From contig NW_027184085.1 of the NCBI RefSeq assembly GCF_041296385.1, positions 9,481,301 to 9,545,300 on the forward strand: a stretch of 64,000 bases of DNA, in the 5' to 3' direction. Origin of the DNA: Aphelocoma coerulescens. Its lineage: Eukaryota > Chordata > Aves > Passeriformes > Corvidae. A model generated the notes under the pieces. It had not been told where the DNA came from. It did no database searches and saw nothing but the letters and a program-made list of their open reading frames with translations. Below are positions 19,561-33,700 of this stretch, piece after piece. Position 1 is the stretch's first letter. Each line of letters begins with the position of its first letter. The translations under genes and the position numbers were made by a program.

Positions 19561-22500
19561 GTCTCATAAGTGTGGCTCAGCAGGCGGGAGGGAGGGCACA
19601 GGTAGCTCATCTGGTCCTTGAGAAGGGTTTGACACCTAGGTCCACATCATGGGGGATGTGCCTCGGAGCCTAGCAGCACCCTGCAGAGGCTGGGGGCAGC
19701 TGGGCTGTCTCGCCCACTGCAGAAATGGGAACACTGGTGCACATGCATTGGGACAGTGTGCATCCAGGGATGGCGAGAAGGAAGGGCCCACAGGCTTGTC
19801 TATCGCTGAAGGTCCCAGATCAGCCACTTACAAGGCGTGAATCCTCAGCACAACTGGCCTGGGGGAAGCTGGCACTTTTCCAGGGGAAACCTCTTCCAGG
19901 GCACTTTGACCAGTGATTTGTTGGTCTGCCCCTTTTTTCAGGCAGGTGAGTGTGAGGTGAAGCACAGGAGAGCAACCAGGTGTTTATGTCCAGTGATCAC
20001 CTGCCCTGCAGCCTGAGAACAGCAGATGCCCAACTGTGGCCAGAAGCAGGACATGGTCTTTTGACACACCAGGCATCCCTGGCCTGAGGCCAGGGCTGAG
20101 CACCAGGAGCAGGCCAGGAGGGAGGGCAAGGCTCTGGGAGTGTGGTGCCGGGCTCCTGGCTGCCCCCACAAGCCACAGCTCTGCATTTGGAAACACGCAG
20201 CCGGAGGGCCCGGGGGTGGATATAACAGTGACGTTGGGAAATAATGCACTCTTGAGGTTTGGCACACGGCTCTGTGCGTTACAGAATGTTATAAAAATAC
20301 TGCTAATGGGCCAGAGAGGAGTGGAAACGCGCGTCGGAAAGGCTGCCAGAAGCCGGAGAGTGCACATGGGAGTGGGGAGGCCTTGTGTGCAAAGAAGGGA
20401 GGGTGAGAGGGAGGCAGCCAGGGCAGGCACCCTCCTTCCACTCCCATCCCTCTGTCCCTTTCTAACCTCCTTATCTCTATCCTGGCCCAGCACCTCTGCC
20501 CATTTGCCCTTCCGTCCTGCTTTGGGGATGCCCAAGCCCTGGAGACATCCATCTGACCTTCATCATTGATCCTGCTGCCCAAAAAGGCTACAGCCTGACG
20601 GGGTGGAGTGCAAGCAGGGATGGGGTCTGCACAGGGGAGGAAATACAGCAGAATCCCCTCCAGCAGCAGGGGCACAGATCGGGATGCAGGCAGGGGAGTT
20701 GTCTTCCATGCCGCAGTGGTGGCCTAGCATCTTGTAGCCTGGTGCCAGCCCCAGCCCTGCCCCATGGGCATTGCTGCCTCCCAGGCCATGGATGTGGGAA
20801 AGGGACTGGCAGAGTACAAGCAGTCCCAGGCCAGCCTGCTTCCTCCATGTCTGTCACTGCAGCGGCTGGCGAGAGAAAGAGGAAAAAACATGCGGTTTGA
20901 CAGAAAATGACATGGAAAAAACAACCAAATTAACAGAAAAACAAACATAGCAAAACCAGAGAGAGGGAGGGGGAAAGGGGCAAAGCAACAGGAACCACAT
21001 GTGAGCGGGGAGGCCAGGAGAGCCTGAGTGTTCTCTGGACTGATTAGCAAGCAATCAAACATCGGCCACTAATAAATAATCAGAGCCTCCCTTTTCTCTG
21101 CCTTAGAAGTCTTTTTCCTCCCAGCTGGGCTCCAGCTGCAACCAGAGGGTTGTACTACAAGTCTGCATCTATTTTTGTTATTTTTAAAACATTTTTTCTG
21201 TTTCACCTATCCAAAATAAAGAAGCAAAACAAGGAGGTAATGACCTCTCCAGGTAAGACGTGCACCTCTGGCTCCACCAGGGCAGGCATGAGCATCCCGT
21301 GATGGGCACTGGCTAAACAGTGGAGGAAGCCAGTGCTAGGGACTGGTGTGTGCCCGCGTGCTTCCATCGGTTGGTTGGGTGGAAAAAACTGCAGGACACT
21401 GATGACATGCTAGCTTGGGAGAGCAGAAGTTTGGCTGGCTCTGGCAGCCAGTGGTGAAGATGCCTCTGCCTTGGATCAGGGTGCCTCTAGTCAGGCTGGT
21501 GCTCCTGCCTGGATGCTGAGGAAGAAGCATGGGCTTGGTGGGAGTGTATGTGGATAGTTCCTTGCTTGTGTCCAGCGATCTGTGATCCAGAGCTTGGTTG
21601 TTTTTTTTTTTTAAAAAGCCCTTTTGATGGATTTTTCCCCTCTGAACTCTTCCAATCCCTTCCCATGGCGATGTAAACTTAGGCTATTTCAGGAGCAACA
21701 AGTTAAACATGACTGTGACCATTCCCTCGTACCAGGGCCAGCTGGCAGGGAACAGCACCTGCCCCTTGGATTCATCCCTTTCACCCTCCCAGTGTGCTCC
21801 TGCCCTTTGGGGATAGTCCTGCACAAGGGCAACCCCAAGGCTGTGCCCAAGCACTGCTTGAGGCAGGACTACATTAACATGGACCAAACCTACATGTTAA
21901 TGGACATGAACATGGACCAAAGGGTGGAGCTAATAAATTTAAATGACTGCTGGTATTCCAGAATCAAGAGAGGCACCCCAGGGCTGTTGGGTTCATTACT
22001 ATGAAGGGTTTTTTCCCCCATGTGCCGGCAGTGCTGGGGGCTGGGTAGGTGCAGTGGTCCTGGGGTGATTCACAGTCAGGCATCACCCCCCGATTCCTGA
22101 GAGCCACAGAACGGGAGTGTCAACAGGCTTGCAGGTATGCTTCGTTTATTGAAATCTGGCTCTATTTCACAAGGTGTGCAGGCCTTCCCATGTTGTGCTG
22201 TTTTTTCATGGCTGGGAAAATTCAATGGATGAGCTGTGCTGCCTGTGACCAGATTTCGGGTCTTGGCCCGGCTGAGAGCTGGAAAGGCATACCGGGTAAC
22301 AGTATGCAAATTATTATCCCGGTTCTTTAGGGAGAAAGCCAAAAAAACCCACCCAAAAACCCCACCACGCTCTCAAATGCAATTAGTCCTAATCGAATTA
22401 GGAGCCGGACTAGAAAAACAAACACGTTTGCAGGCAGCAGGCGACCTTTCCACCCCGTTCGGGGGGCTGCAGGCTGCATGCCGCAGCGGGAAGGGCTGAA

Positions 22501-25500
22501 TGAAGCCGTGCCCCGTGGCCCACGTGTGCACACACTCGTACGCTCACACCCGCGCCCTGCTGCTCCTCTCCGCCTTCCCCTCGCTGTGCTGGGCAGCCAG
22601 CCCAGCTGCAGCATAGCAGAGTGATGCTTCCTTGGCTCGCTACGTAAAACATGATAATCTGGGGCAGCCAGTGTCAGAAACAATAAAAATATCCCCTCTC
22701 CCATCCTTACGGCTCCCCCCTTCCCGCAGGGGAGTTGGGGATGGCGAGGAACATGTAGTGATGGGGCCAGCAGAGCATCACATGTCATTTCTGAGTAGCC
22801 ACGGCTCAGGACAGCAGCACCAGCAGCTGTCTGAGGGAGAGCATGCCCAGGAGGTGGCCAGTGTGACCAGCCTGAAGGGATGTGGCCCCACACTCGACTC
22901 CACTGACCGCCGAGCCCGTGCTGCGTTGGGTGCTATGGAGAGCTCATGGCTCCACCAGAGTCATGGCAGGAGCATCATGCAGCACAAGGGCACTGAGAAG
23001 GGGAGAAGGTGGTCACCCCCTTGCCATCCTCCTCCAGTGGCAGAGTTCCAGGGTTGCCGGTGACCAGCCAGAGCCAGGGATGGAGTGTCCATCAGAGAGA
23101 GGCTGCTTAAGATGCAAGAACCCTCTTAGTGAATGTGAGATCCTGAGCTTTGGACCTACGTGTGAAATGAGCCCCAGGGGCTCACTGTGCATCCTCTCCT
23201 GCAGCTGGGCTGGGAATAAGCTGATGGGATAGGACTGAGAGGGAGCCCGGTTCCAGCTGGGCTGGAGGAGAAAAGGAAAAAGGGCTTTGGGGCTTGGCAG
23301 CTTCCTGGAAAACCCTCCCCATCCTTGCCTAGCACAGATACTGAAGGCTGCATGCAGCACCATCCCATGTCCAGGATGGATGGCAGCACAGCCTCCTTCT
23401 GCTCTCCTGAGATTTGTTTATCCTGCCTAACATGACAAAAACAGCTCCATAATTAAAGAATCCTAAGTCCAGTCTAAACAGCTTCCCACAACCCTTGCTC
23501 TTCAGTGCCGGGAATTAGGGATGCTTAGAGAAGACAAACCCTCCTTGGCTGGGGGAGGGTGGCCATGGGTGGGGACTGTGACTGCTCTGGGGACTGAAGG
23601 GGACACACACTGGTTCTCTGTTTGCACTGGCCTCTGCTCCAGGAAGGATTTTATTTGAGCTGCTCCTAAGTGCCCCTTGTCAAAATATTTGGTGCAAGCT
23701 TCCTGCCGCTCACCAGCAATGTGTCTGCAGCTTTCAGCATCCTGGGAGGGGAGGAACAGGCCGGGATACAGCCACCCCCTGTCGCTGCAGCCATGGGGCA
23801 GTGAGCAAAGGGGTGGATGTTCCACATGGGAATGCTATTTTCCTTTCTCCACCACAGCTCCAAATGCCTCTGGTACTTATATAAGATCACTGTTTGCTTC
23901 CCAGAAGGTGCTGAAAGAAGAAACCCCACCAGTGTCACCAGCACAGGGCATAACTCCTGCCTGTCACTGCCCACATGTGCCCATGTTTTCAGGGACCCAG
24001 GCCAGGCATGAGAAGACCATTCACCAGGGATGGGAAGACCCCACAGTGGATCCTCTGTAGCCACATCCCTCATATCTGAAGGAGAGGAGATGGCAGGCAG
24101 CAGCAAAGTCTCATCTTTTCCCAATATCCAAAGCTTTTCCATCTCTCTCTGAAACTTCTGGAGGTGGCTGGGAATGACGGTGGGGCCCAGGCAGGCAGGG
24201 AGGTGCCAGCCAAGGGCTTAGCAGGGTCAGGGCAAGGTCCAGGGTACTTCAGTGTGAATGACATTGTCATTAGCTGTGGTTTCCCAAACCAATATGCGTC
24301 TGCTGTAAATAATTTAGCAGACTAAATGTGTGCTAACAGCAGGTCAGGAGAGGGAGCAGAGGAGAAGGAGCAGAGCTTTGGGCCTGGAAAGCAGGGAAGC
24401 GCACCAGGATAAAGTGAGATTATTTTCCTCCTGTTAGCAGGACAGGGTGGTGTCACCCCCCCCCGGAAAAGGAGTCAGAGAGTTCCCATGCCCAATGGGT
24501 CCCTTCTCTCCCCAGTCCCTTCCTGAGCTGTCAGCATCAGTACCAGAGGCAACTGCAGGACAATTTCCAGTTGCTCTTGCTACAAGCACTTTAATGCTGT
24601 TTAAACAATTACGCAGTTGATAAATTTTGACAAGAAGAGATAGAAATAGCCTGGGAGAGCCATGCAGTAGAAATGCTCTAAACAGATGTCCCTTTTCTCC
24701 CCCTCCTGCACTCCCTGGGGGTCTTTATCATTTTCTGCCAACTGAACAAGGCAGTGTTCGCATGAGTTAGGGTGGTGGAGAAGGGGAGAAAAATGCCTTA
24801 TTAAAATGGTTTATGATACCATCTCTAGGGTGACGGCTGCTTGTTTTCTCTCCAGGATGGTCTTCTCTGTGCTGACGGGAGCCATACACAGCCTGCCGAG
24901 CACAGCTAATGTCAGGCTCTGTGCCCCTCTCTCCACCAGCTCACAGGGTACCAGCCTGGGCAGCCTGGCAGCTGGTGATTCAGGGGAGGGAGAGGGCTGT
25001 TTGTCAAAAGCAAGTGATCAAAGATAAGCCAATGTGCCAAACCACATGGGGAAATTTGGTCTTGCTCTGGGGACATGAAGAGCAGAGTCCAGCAGTGTGT
25101 GCACAGAACCTTGTGTCAGCAGGGACCAGCAGTGGCTCCCCAGCGCTGCCGTTTGCCCCAGATGGGAGACGTGGAGGAGAGTGATCGCAAAACCAGACTG
25201 GGCCACAGTCAGGTTCACAGGGAAACTCGATGTCCTGTGTAGCTGAGTTTGGGTGTGTAGGAAGAGTAGGTTCACCGCTGGTGGACAGGAGATCACTCAA
25301 TGGGTCCACGCCAAGAAACCATGAGGAGGTTTGGAGCTGTAGCTCAGACCTTGGTGCTGCATTTTTGCTCATGTTGGGCTGTCTTGTTTAGAGCATTCCC
25401 AACCCTGGATGTTCTTCCTCTGCACAGCTGGACAATGTGAGTGCCTTTGTACTGAGCATGCCCCAAGTCCACATGTTCCAAGGAGCAGCCTTGCATGGCA

Positions 25501-27429
25501 TGGCTTGTTACGTGTCATGGCTACATCCTGTCCTCTTGGTCAGGGAGGAAAGCACAGGGTTGCAAGCAGGTCTCTGCCTTTTGGCTGCTTTCTGGATGCC
25601 ATTCAACCTGTGTTGGTCTGAGCCAGTGCCTGCTGGAAGCAGGGATCTGTGAAATATGTTGTATGTATGGTGGATGAGCTGGAATTTGTCATCTCTTGAT
25701 GTCTTTGCAGTTGATGTGGTATCATTCACTTTTTTAGGGGAATAATTGCTCAGCCCTCCAGTGCAGAGTTCATCCCTGTTCTGTCCATATGGACCCAAGC
25801 TGCTTCCCCTTCCCTCTGTGCCTGACCTCCCTGAGTTGCCTGCCAGGTGCAGCTGCCCTCTGGAAAGGCTCTTTTGCCTCACCTGCCTCTTCCTCCTCTT
25901 TCTTTCTTGCTCTCTCTGAAATCCAGGGACATGGACTCCAGTGCTGCATTGGGAATACAGGGAAGCTACCTCCCATTCCTCCCCAATCCTGGTGGTAAAC
26001 ACAAACATCAGGGTCTAAAGGAAAAGGCAGAAGGGGAAATTAAGACACGGATTGGGGAGGAATTTTATGAGGCCACAGAATTTGGCTTAAAAACCTGTAT
26101 GATGATTCAGTACCATCCTGACCCTAACAAGGCTTCCCAAATGGGGTGTGCTAGGTTGGACAGCCCCAATGTCAGGACTCCAACCCACTGCAGCCCACCC
26201 CAGGGCAGCATCACACTCTGGTCACACAGTTTTGCTTGTTCCTGCTTCACACCATGGAGTGGGACAGCTCACAGGTAGCCGGGCTGGATGTGTCAGCCAT
26301 GGGCAACCTCCCCTTTCTGCCACAGCCTCCTCATCCAGCCCTTCCTCCCATCCCTCCCCCCTCTCCTGGCCAGCATGTGGGTTTGCTTTTGCTTTCTTCT
26401 GCTCCCAGAGTCATAAATTCTTGGGAGAGGGGAATTCCTCTGCCTCCTGCTGACCTGAAGCATTGGACTTAAGTGGCCAGTTAAGGTCCAAAACAGAAAC
26501 CCCAACATTCCTAGAGGAAAGAGCATGGAGGGAGGAGCTGGTACTGTGGGCAGTCCTGCTGTTCACATGAATGCAAAGCAGGTGTGATTACGCTGCTGGG
26601 TTGTTCTGTGCAGGAGCACCAGGCTGCTCCTTGCTGCAAGTGTCAGTGGTGATACATGGCCTTTGCAAACCCCCTCTTGCTTTGCTGGAGCAGCATAACC
26701 ACACCAACAACTCTCCCATCGCCCTCAAAGGCTCAGGAGGGGAAGCAGCACTCACTTTTTTAGCTGCCATAGCAGTCTTCATGGATGTGATTTTTACCGT
26801 GGTGGTGTGAGGACTGCTGTGTCAGCCCATCATGGGTTTTGTCCAGAAGTGGAAAAGAGCAGTGGGCTTTTTCATGGGCATTAAAAAGTCACTGTGAGAC
26901 ACCGTGAGACACAGTCGTCGCAGGCATCATTTTGCAGCATCCCCTACTCCCACTTCCCTGTCTCTCAAGGAAAACGCAGGGATGATTCCCACTTGGAGTG
27001 AGCAGAGCAGTTGCCCAGGAATGGTGGCAGTGTGAGGTCTGTGCTGCCACACACCTCCAGGGCTTGATTAAGACGAAAAAGCAAAATTGCAGAGAGCACA
27101 GAAGACAGATCCTGCAGGAGGGTGCCAGGATGGAGGTGCCCCAAATTGTGAGTTTGTGTTGGGACAGACTGGCCAAAAAGGGGACTCTTAGATCCAAGAT
27201 TGACCCAGCTCTGCCAAGTGCTGCATATGTACAACAAAGACAATATTAGGTCCTTGCTTCGTTCCTGTGATGTTATCAAAGAAGTTATTTGAGAAGGACC
27301 CTGGGAAAACAGGGGAGTAAAAAAAGATGTGAAGGGACCAGGGGGAACTGCCAAAAGGAGAAAGACTTAAAATAGTCTGTTCAGTGACTTCAGGGGAAGC
27401 TGGAAAGATTCCTTGACTCCTTTTGGTAA

Positions 27430-27765
27430 TTACCTCCAAGCAGAGAAGATACTGGGTAGTAAACCAGCAAGCAAAGGCAGAACTAGAGCCAATAACTGGA
27501 AGCTGAGCCACAACCACGTTTGAATTAGAAATGAGGCTCATATTTTTAATAGAAAAAATGATTAAGCGTTGGAACAAACTGCCAAAAGCCGTGTCGGCTC
27601 CTCTGTCGCTTGTTATCTGCAGAGCAAGGCTGGCTGCCTTGCTGAAAGATTGTTCCGTCAAACACGAGTTATTGGGCTCAATAGAGGGGTAATGGAGGGA
27701 CGTAATGGCCTGTGCAACCCAGGAGGTCAGGTGAGATGAACTAATTTTCTCCCATGGCCTTCAAG
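27430..27765 (+). repeat. Ancient CR1/L3-like LINE 3' region
   Basis: AAATGATTAAGCGTTGGAAC and AAACTGCCAAAAGCC, then a CTGAAAGATTGTTCCG block, then GAGTTATTGGGCTCAATAGA, GGCCTGTGCAACCCAGGAGG and GGTGAGATGAACTA occur in the exact order of the 3' end of L3/CR1 elements shared by amniotes. The copy is old and 5'-truncated. A weaker match may begin near 27240. Confidence 0.7.
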
Positions 27766-30700
27766 TGAGTGACTTAAGGAAGGTGCATATCCCTGTCTTG
27801 CAGATTTAGCTGCGCGGTTGCTGTTTCTTTCATCGGATAATGTGGCTCGGGTGTTTGGTGGTGCAGATCAGGGCTGCGAGGAAAAACCTGCAGCACAGGA
27901 GGACATGGGGTGTTTGGAGGATGCTGCATGTCCCCAGTTAGGGTGCTCCTCACCCTGCTCCATCTCAGCTCCATGATGCCTTGGCTTTCTGTGTGCTGTG
28001 CTCCTGGCTGGGAGGAGAGACATGTTGCCTAAGTGCTCGGGTGTCTGCAAGGCACAGGCAAGGCAGAAAAAGCAGATTGGACAAAATGGGTTGAGATGGC
28101 TTGGGTCTGAGAAAGGGAAGGAAGAAGAGAGATAGGATGGAGATACTCATGTAAGCATTAGCATGAAGGACAGAAAGCTCTCACAGCCCTCCTTCGAAGG
28201 AGGGATTGACAGAGAGCTTTTGATGAGGAGCCGAATGGAGATAATGTGCCATCAAACGGCACGAACTCTGCCTCCAGCGTGCAGACAGGAGCTTGGCACA
28301 GCATGCCCAGAAGCACTTACCTTCCTTAATGGCTGGGCAGAGCCTCCCAGGTCACCCCATTACAAGCTGCCTCCCCAGGCAAGCTGGCACAAAGTGCTTG
28401 GCCAGCCCAGGAGCAGTTGTGCCACAAAGCCAGTGATGCTCCAGCCCCAACAATCCCAGCCCCTCAAACGGGGTGTGAGGCAGATGCTGAGAGTACAGTG
28501 GGGCAGCACACAGGTTTGGGGTCAGACCTGATTAGTTTGTCTCTTTTTCAAGCTGTCTGAGCCTCCGGGAGCAGGAAAAGCCTTGCATCACTCAGGGGGG
28601 CCATGCACCCTGCACATTGTAGTGTTGACATGGCTCATGGAGACACAGCCCATGTGTCTCCACAGGAGGAGAGGTGGCAAATGGGCAGGAGGAGCTGGTG
28701 GCAAATGGGCTGTGGTGAGCTTGCAGCTGGAGTTTCAGGGTGGTGTTGCTTGTGAGCAAAGCAGCACCCACTCCCCCAGGCTCTCCACCAGCACCCTGCA
28801 AGCAGCAGGCACAGCTGAGTTTACCCTCAGTGCACAGCCCAGCAGAGACACAAGAGGAGGGGGATGCGCGCCCAGCACAGGGCTCCTGATGAGCAGCTTT
28901 TCCCCACGAAGGAACTGACGTGCCAGCAGCTGCCGCCAAACACGATCCGGGGCACATATCAGCAGGAGAAGCTGGCTCCTCGTGCTAGGAGGGGGCCAAG
29001 TCATGTTCACTTACCACCCCAACAGTGCTCCCTGCTTTGCATGAAAGAGGCGCTTTGATTGCTGACATCTGTAGACAATCAGATAAGAATTAGAGTTATT
29101 CCTCTAGGCATAAATGGTATTTCTAATCTCATAATCCCTTAATATTGTTCTCACCAGGATATGGCTGGTGCTAATCCCTGAGAGTTTGTTCTAGGGCAAA
29201 TTTCAGGGAAGCTAGGGAGGTGCAGGAGGAGGGGTTGCCCACCTTCCCTCCCCTCGCTCCCAGAATCCCTTCTGGGTGCAAAGCGGGCAGGGACAGCAGG
29301 TCAGCCTGCAGCCCCTCTTGCCAGCTGGAGGATGCTCACACTAGGATAGAGGCATTTGCAAAGCCCTTTCACCACAGCTGCAAAGAGCCCCCTCAGGTCT
29401 TCCTGCCCTTGCCACTGCTCCAGGTTTGTCTCTTGCCTGATCAGTTCTGTGGCACCAGCACTAGGCTCCAGCCTGGTTTAGCCACTTGGCTGCTTTCCAA
29501 AAGCAAATACTCATCCCTGAGGGGCACCTGGGGCCTCTATTTCTGTTCTGAAGTGGTGCAGTGAGGGAAACATCCTACTGCTTCAGGGCTGCAAAGTCCA
29601 AGGTTCCCAGCCAGGTGAGGGTGGTAAGTGTTTTGCAAGGACCCTGGGCTGCCTTTGGCCCTAATTTTGCATCCTCTTCGGGATAGAGTAGGGAAAACCA
29701 CTTGGGTTGCTCCTTACCCGCCTGTTCTGACATTGGTGTACTGGATACTGATGTGCCTCTCCTCAGCAAACCAGAGTGGCCTTGCATCCTGGCCACCTTG
29801 CAGGCACAGTCAGGGTGGGAAGGGAGCTGAAAACCTCTCATACACTCAGAACAAGCAGGAATTCCCACTTGTCTTGTCCCTGCTGTATTTTCCCTTCTGC
29901 AGCCCAGCCCAGCTGTGTGTGACAGCTCCAGTGGTACTGAACCACTCCAGGGGCTTGCACACAGCTCCCAGTGGGAGCTGGGATGAAATTCAGCCTGGGT
30001 GACATGGAGCTTCCCTGCTGTCTGCAGCCGTGAGCATCCCACTGTGTTGCAGAGATGGAAATCCTGCTCTGGGCACCAATCCATCCCAACGGATGGGAAA
30101 GGGCCAAGGTAGCATTGTCTCAAGGAAGCAGCTTGCAGTTCAGAGGACCTGGTGTGTGCAGACGCAGGTCTGTGCCTTTCCTGTCTCCTGGGTTCCTATG
30201 CTTTTACAGCAGATGTTGCTTCTCCTGCCGTTTCAAGTTCTTTCCCACTTTTATTCTGCAGACAGGTTGGAGAGGCAGCACAAGTGCTTCAGCCATATTC
30301 TGGGCATCTCCTTCATCCTGGTGAGGAGAAGGCATTGGAGATGGCTTGGCAGCAGTGAATACCCAGCAAGTCTGTGTCTATTTGTGAAGTTTAGAGAGCC
30401 TCATGCTGGTGGTACGTGCCCAGGGCATGGGCATGCAGCAGGACAGGAGATGTGTGAGGAGGCTCTTTCCCTAGGGAAGTGTGCCCATCACTGTACCCTC
30501 CATACTTCTCTCACAGCATCCTCTCCACCAGCATTCTGCCTTGCTGAAACCTGTCCATCACTGCCTTGCAGCCCTGAGCAATTCGTTACTCTAGCTACAT
30601 TTTTCCATGCAGGAAGAGCTCAGATCTCTGCCAGGGTGAGGTCTCCCTCTCATTCTTTGTGGCTGGAAGGGAAGGACAGGGCTTAGCCTGGAGGCCAGGC

Positions 30701-33700
30701 ACTGAAGACTGCCATGGGAATACTGTGATGGCAGGACTCAGGACATAGTGGTGTGATGGTGCAACCTGTCCGGGAGTCCCTTGGTCTCTTACAAACACTG
30801 AAACTCTGAAAAGTCCCTGGGAAGAGAGGGGTGGATGATGTAGGTTTATAGTGAGCCAGCCTAACACCACAGTGTACTTCCCTCCTGCTCCCTGAAGGGT
30901 GGCAATTGGAGAAGGAGCTAGCAGGAGCCCCCCACTACACTGGGAGATGCTAATCTTCAGATTCCTAAGTGGTTTTCCTGGAAAGAAGAAATGAATGGGA
31001 TTTGCTATTCACTGGCAACTTTGGAAAAATGCCCTGGAAGTCAGAGCCAGATGAAAATTTTTGTTGTATATTGTTAGAGAGTTGAGCACTTGTGTTCAAG
31101 ATTTTGCTCATTTTATTTTGGTCTGATGAGGTTTTTAATTAAATCAGAGGGAGCTCCAAAAGGAAAAGCACTGAAAACTCAACCTTTCATTTAAAATCAC
31201 CAGAAGCAAAAAAACCCTGCTGTTGTTGTCCTGTTTCTGTTGTGAACAAACAGGCTGCAAAGCAGCCACAGATGTCTGAAAGCCTTTGGCATAGCCAGAT
31301 CTGTGGTGTTCCCCAGGGCAAGGTGCTGGGAGGACAGTTTGTTTTGTACCCATTTGGGTGGTCCCTTGGTGCAGACAGGCCCTGCCTGCAGTGGCTTGGG
31401 AGGTGGTGGGTCTCTCGCCGTGGGTGGGTGAGAAAATGCTGTTCTGAGCCCCCTGGGGCTGGTGTGGCTGCAGAGCTAACAGGGCAGAGCAAGGGCTTAC
31501 CAAACCCTGAGACACAAGGGTGGGAAGGAGACAGGTAAATGTGTCCATTGGCACTGCAACTGTGAACCTCTGCCTCTTTCCATGCTTCCCATGCCAGGAC
31601 TACCATCACTCTGCCCAGAATTTGGCCTTTCCCTGTGTCAAATCCTGGCGATATAGTTCCTGAGGTCAAGTAGGCATCCTAACCTTGCTTGGGTGCTTCA
31701 TACTGAAAAATGCCATAGGGCATCTGCATCTGCAGAGAGAGGGCATTCCGTGGACTCTGATGACCCCCAGAAGTGGATTGTGCTTGTGTTACCTCCCTCC
31801 CCATGAGCAGCCCAGTCCCTGTCTCTTAAAACTTGTCTTAACCAGCCTTTTTTCTCCTTGGGGCTGGGATAACATTGCTGTTCACAGCTGAAGGCCCTCC
31901 TGCCTCCACAGTAATCATCTAGGGCTGCACCAGGAAAAGCAAATAATTAAATTCAGGCCCTTGCTTTTTCCCCATCAAGCAGATGCAGCTTGATGGCAGT
32001 CCTGCAGAGACTTTATTTGGGGCAGGGGGCAGAAATTTCAGTCTTGAACTTCCCCATAGCAGCTGCTACTATGTGTCCTCTGAGGCGGGGACCTGCTCCC
32101 CCTACCCAGCCATGCCTCGCTGGCTTATCATTTTCAATCCTATCAGAAACAAAACTGCTGCTGCTTAATGCTTCATTACAGGCTGTTATGTGTCTCCTGC
32201 ACTGCCCAGGAGAGCTGCAAGGAGGGCTCTGACTCTATTTAATAACTGTTTCATGGTTCCTAATTGACAGATAAAAACGCTACTAACTCAGTTTCATCGA
32301 ACATAAACCATGGGCAGGAGCAGCGGTGCTCTTCTGGAGCCAGGGTGGCAGCACGAGTTCTGATCCATTATTTTGACATGGGAAATCCATAATGTGCCCA
32401 TCTGCCATCACAACAACGGGTTTACACCTCACTTTTTCCACCTGTTGGTTTTGGCTTTTGCAGCCTGGGGGGAGCTGTTGGGGAGGGATTTGGGGAAGGG
32501 CGGCCAGGGAAGACAGAGGAAGTGAGATGGTGGATGGTGCTTTATTTTGGGGGGCCGTTCCCACAGGGGTCTGCAGCACCCCTGGCACGGTGCTTGGCAG
32601 TGAGGATTGGCTTTGCAGCATGTGCCCATGGGGGATCCATGTCTGGTCACCTCAGGACTGTGCCTCATCCTGGCAGTCCCCAGCCCCAGGTTTGTCACAC
32701 TGTGGTTGTCAGGCTGAGCCATGCTTATACCCAAAAATTTCATCTAAGGTAGAAAAGGACTTATATGTGCTCAGATGAAATGGGTAAGGATTTGTTATTT
32801 TAATTTGGAGATGCTGGTAAATCAGGGTGTTTCTTTGTGCCCTGTGTGGTTAGCAGGACTGCATCAGAGCCTGGGGTGTTCCCCTGCCTCTTTTTGCTGG
32901 TGTAGGTGACCAGGTGACCCAGACTTCTTCCATGCTCTGCACTGAGAAACTCCAGACAGAGAAACCCCTACTCTCTCCAGCAACAGTAATGATAAATGTT
33001 GGGATTCAAAAGCCACATGCTGGACCTGAAACCTGCTATTCAACCCATACGCTGGGATTTGCCTTATCAGATCCCACATGGGGCTGGCACTTAAAAAAAA
33101 GTCTTTTGGAAATGAGATTTTTCAGAGCTTTCTCCTCCCATCACAATGTCTGGAAACTTAAATACCAGCTGGGAGTCCCGTAGGTATTTGTGACTGCTGC
33201 TGGGGTTGAATTGCACCTGGGGTGGGAGCAGCCTCTCTCCCAGGAGGCATGGGCAGAGGCGGAGTTGCAGAGAAGTGTTGAGGGCTCATAGCTCTGTGCA
33301 GAGCAAAGCAAAGCTGACCGCCACGGAAGGCATGCTGAGAGGATGAGAGGTTATTAGTGGTGAGCGCTTCAGGGATAACACAGAAGACATTGATTTAAAT
33401 AAAAATCACCATAACAGCAGCTCTAACAGTACCCTGTGGGTCACTTGGAGGAGAATCAGAGGCAGCAGAGCTGGCACACTCAGAGCACTTCCTAGCTGGA
33501 AATATCACACTGGAGAGAGCCAGGACTGCTGCCCATGCTCCTGAGCAGGGACAGGGACAGGGAAGCAGGCACTGGGCCACGATGTGCAGCGCACACTGGG
33601 ATGCCTAAAGAAGATCACTGTGGTGAGGTGAGAGGCTGGACCCACCGTGACCCACAAGGGCACACAGTACTGTTTGCAGCTCTGCTGGGAGCCACAGTTG

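Noticed and set aside
30030..30686. 218-codon ORF on the + strand
   Set aside because: No domain or motif could be recognised; it lies in the long intron with several equally long frames around it.
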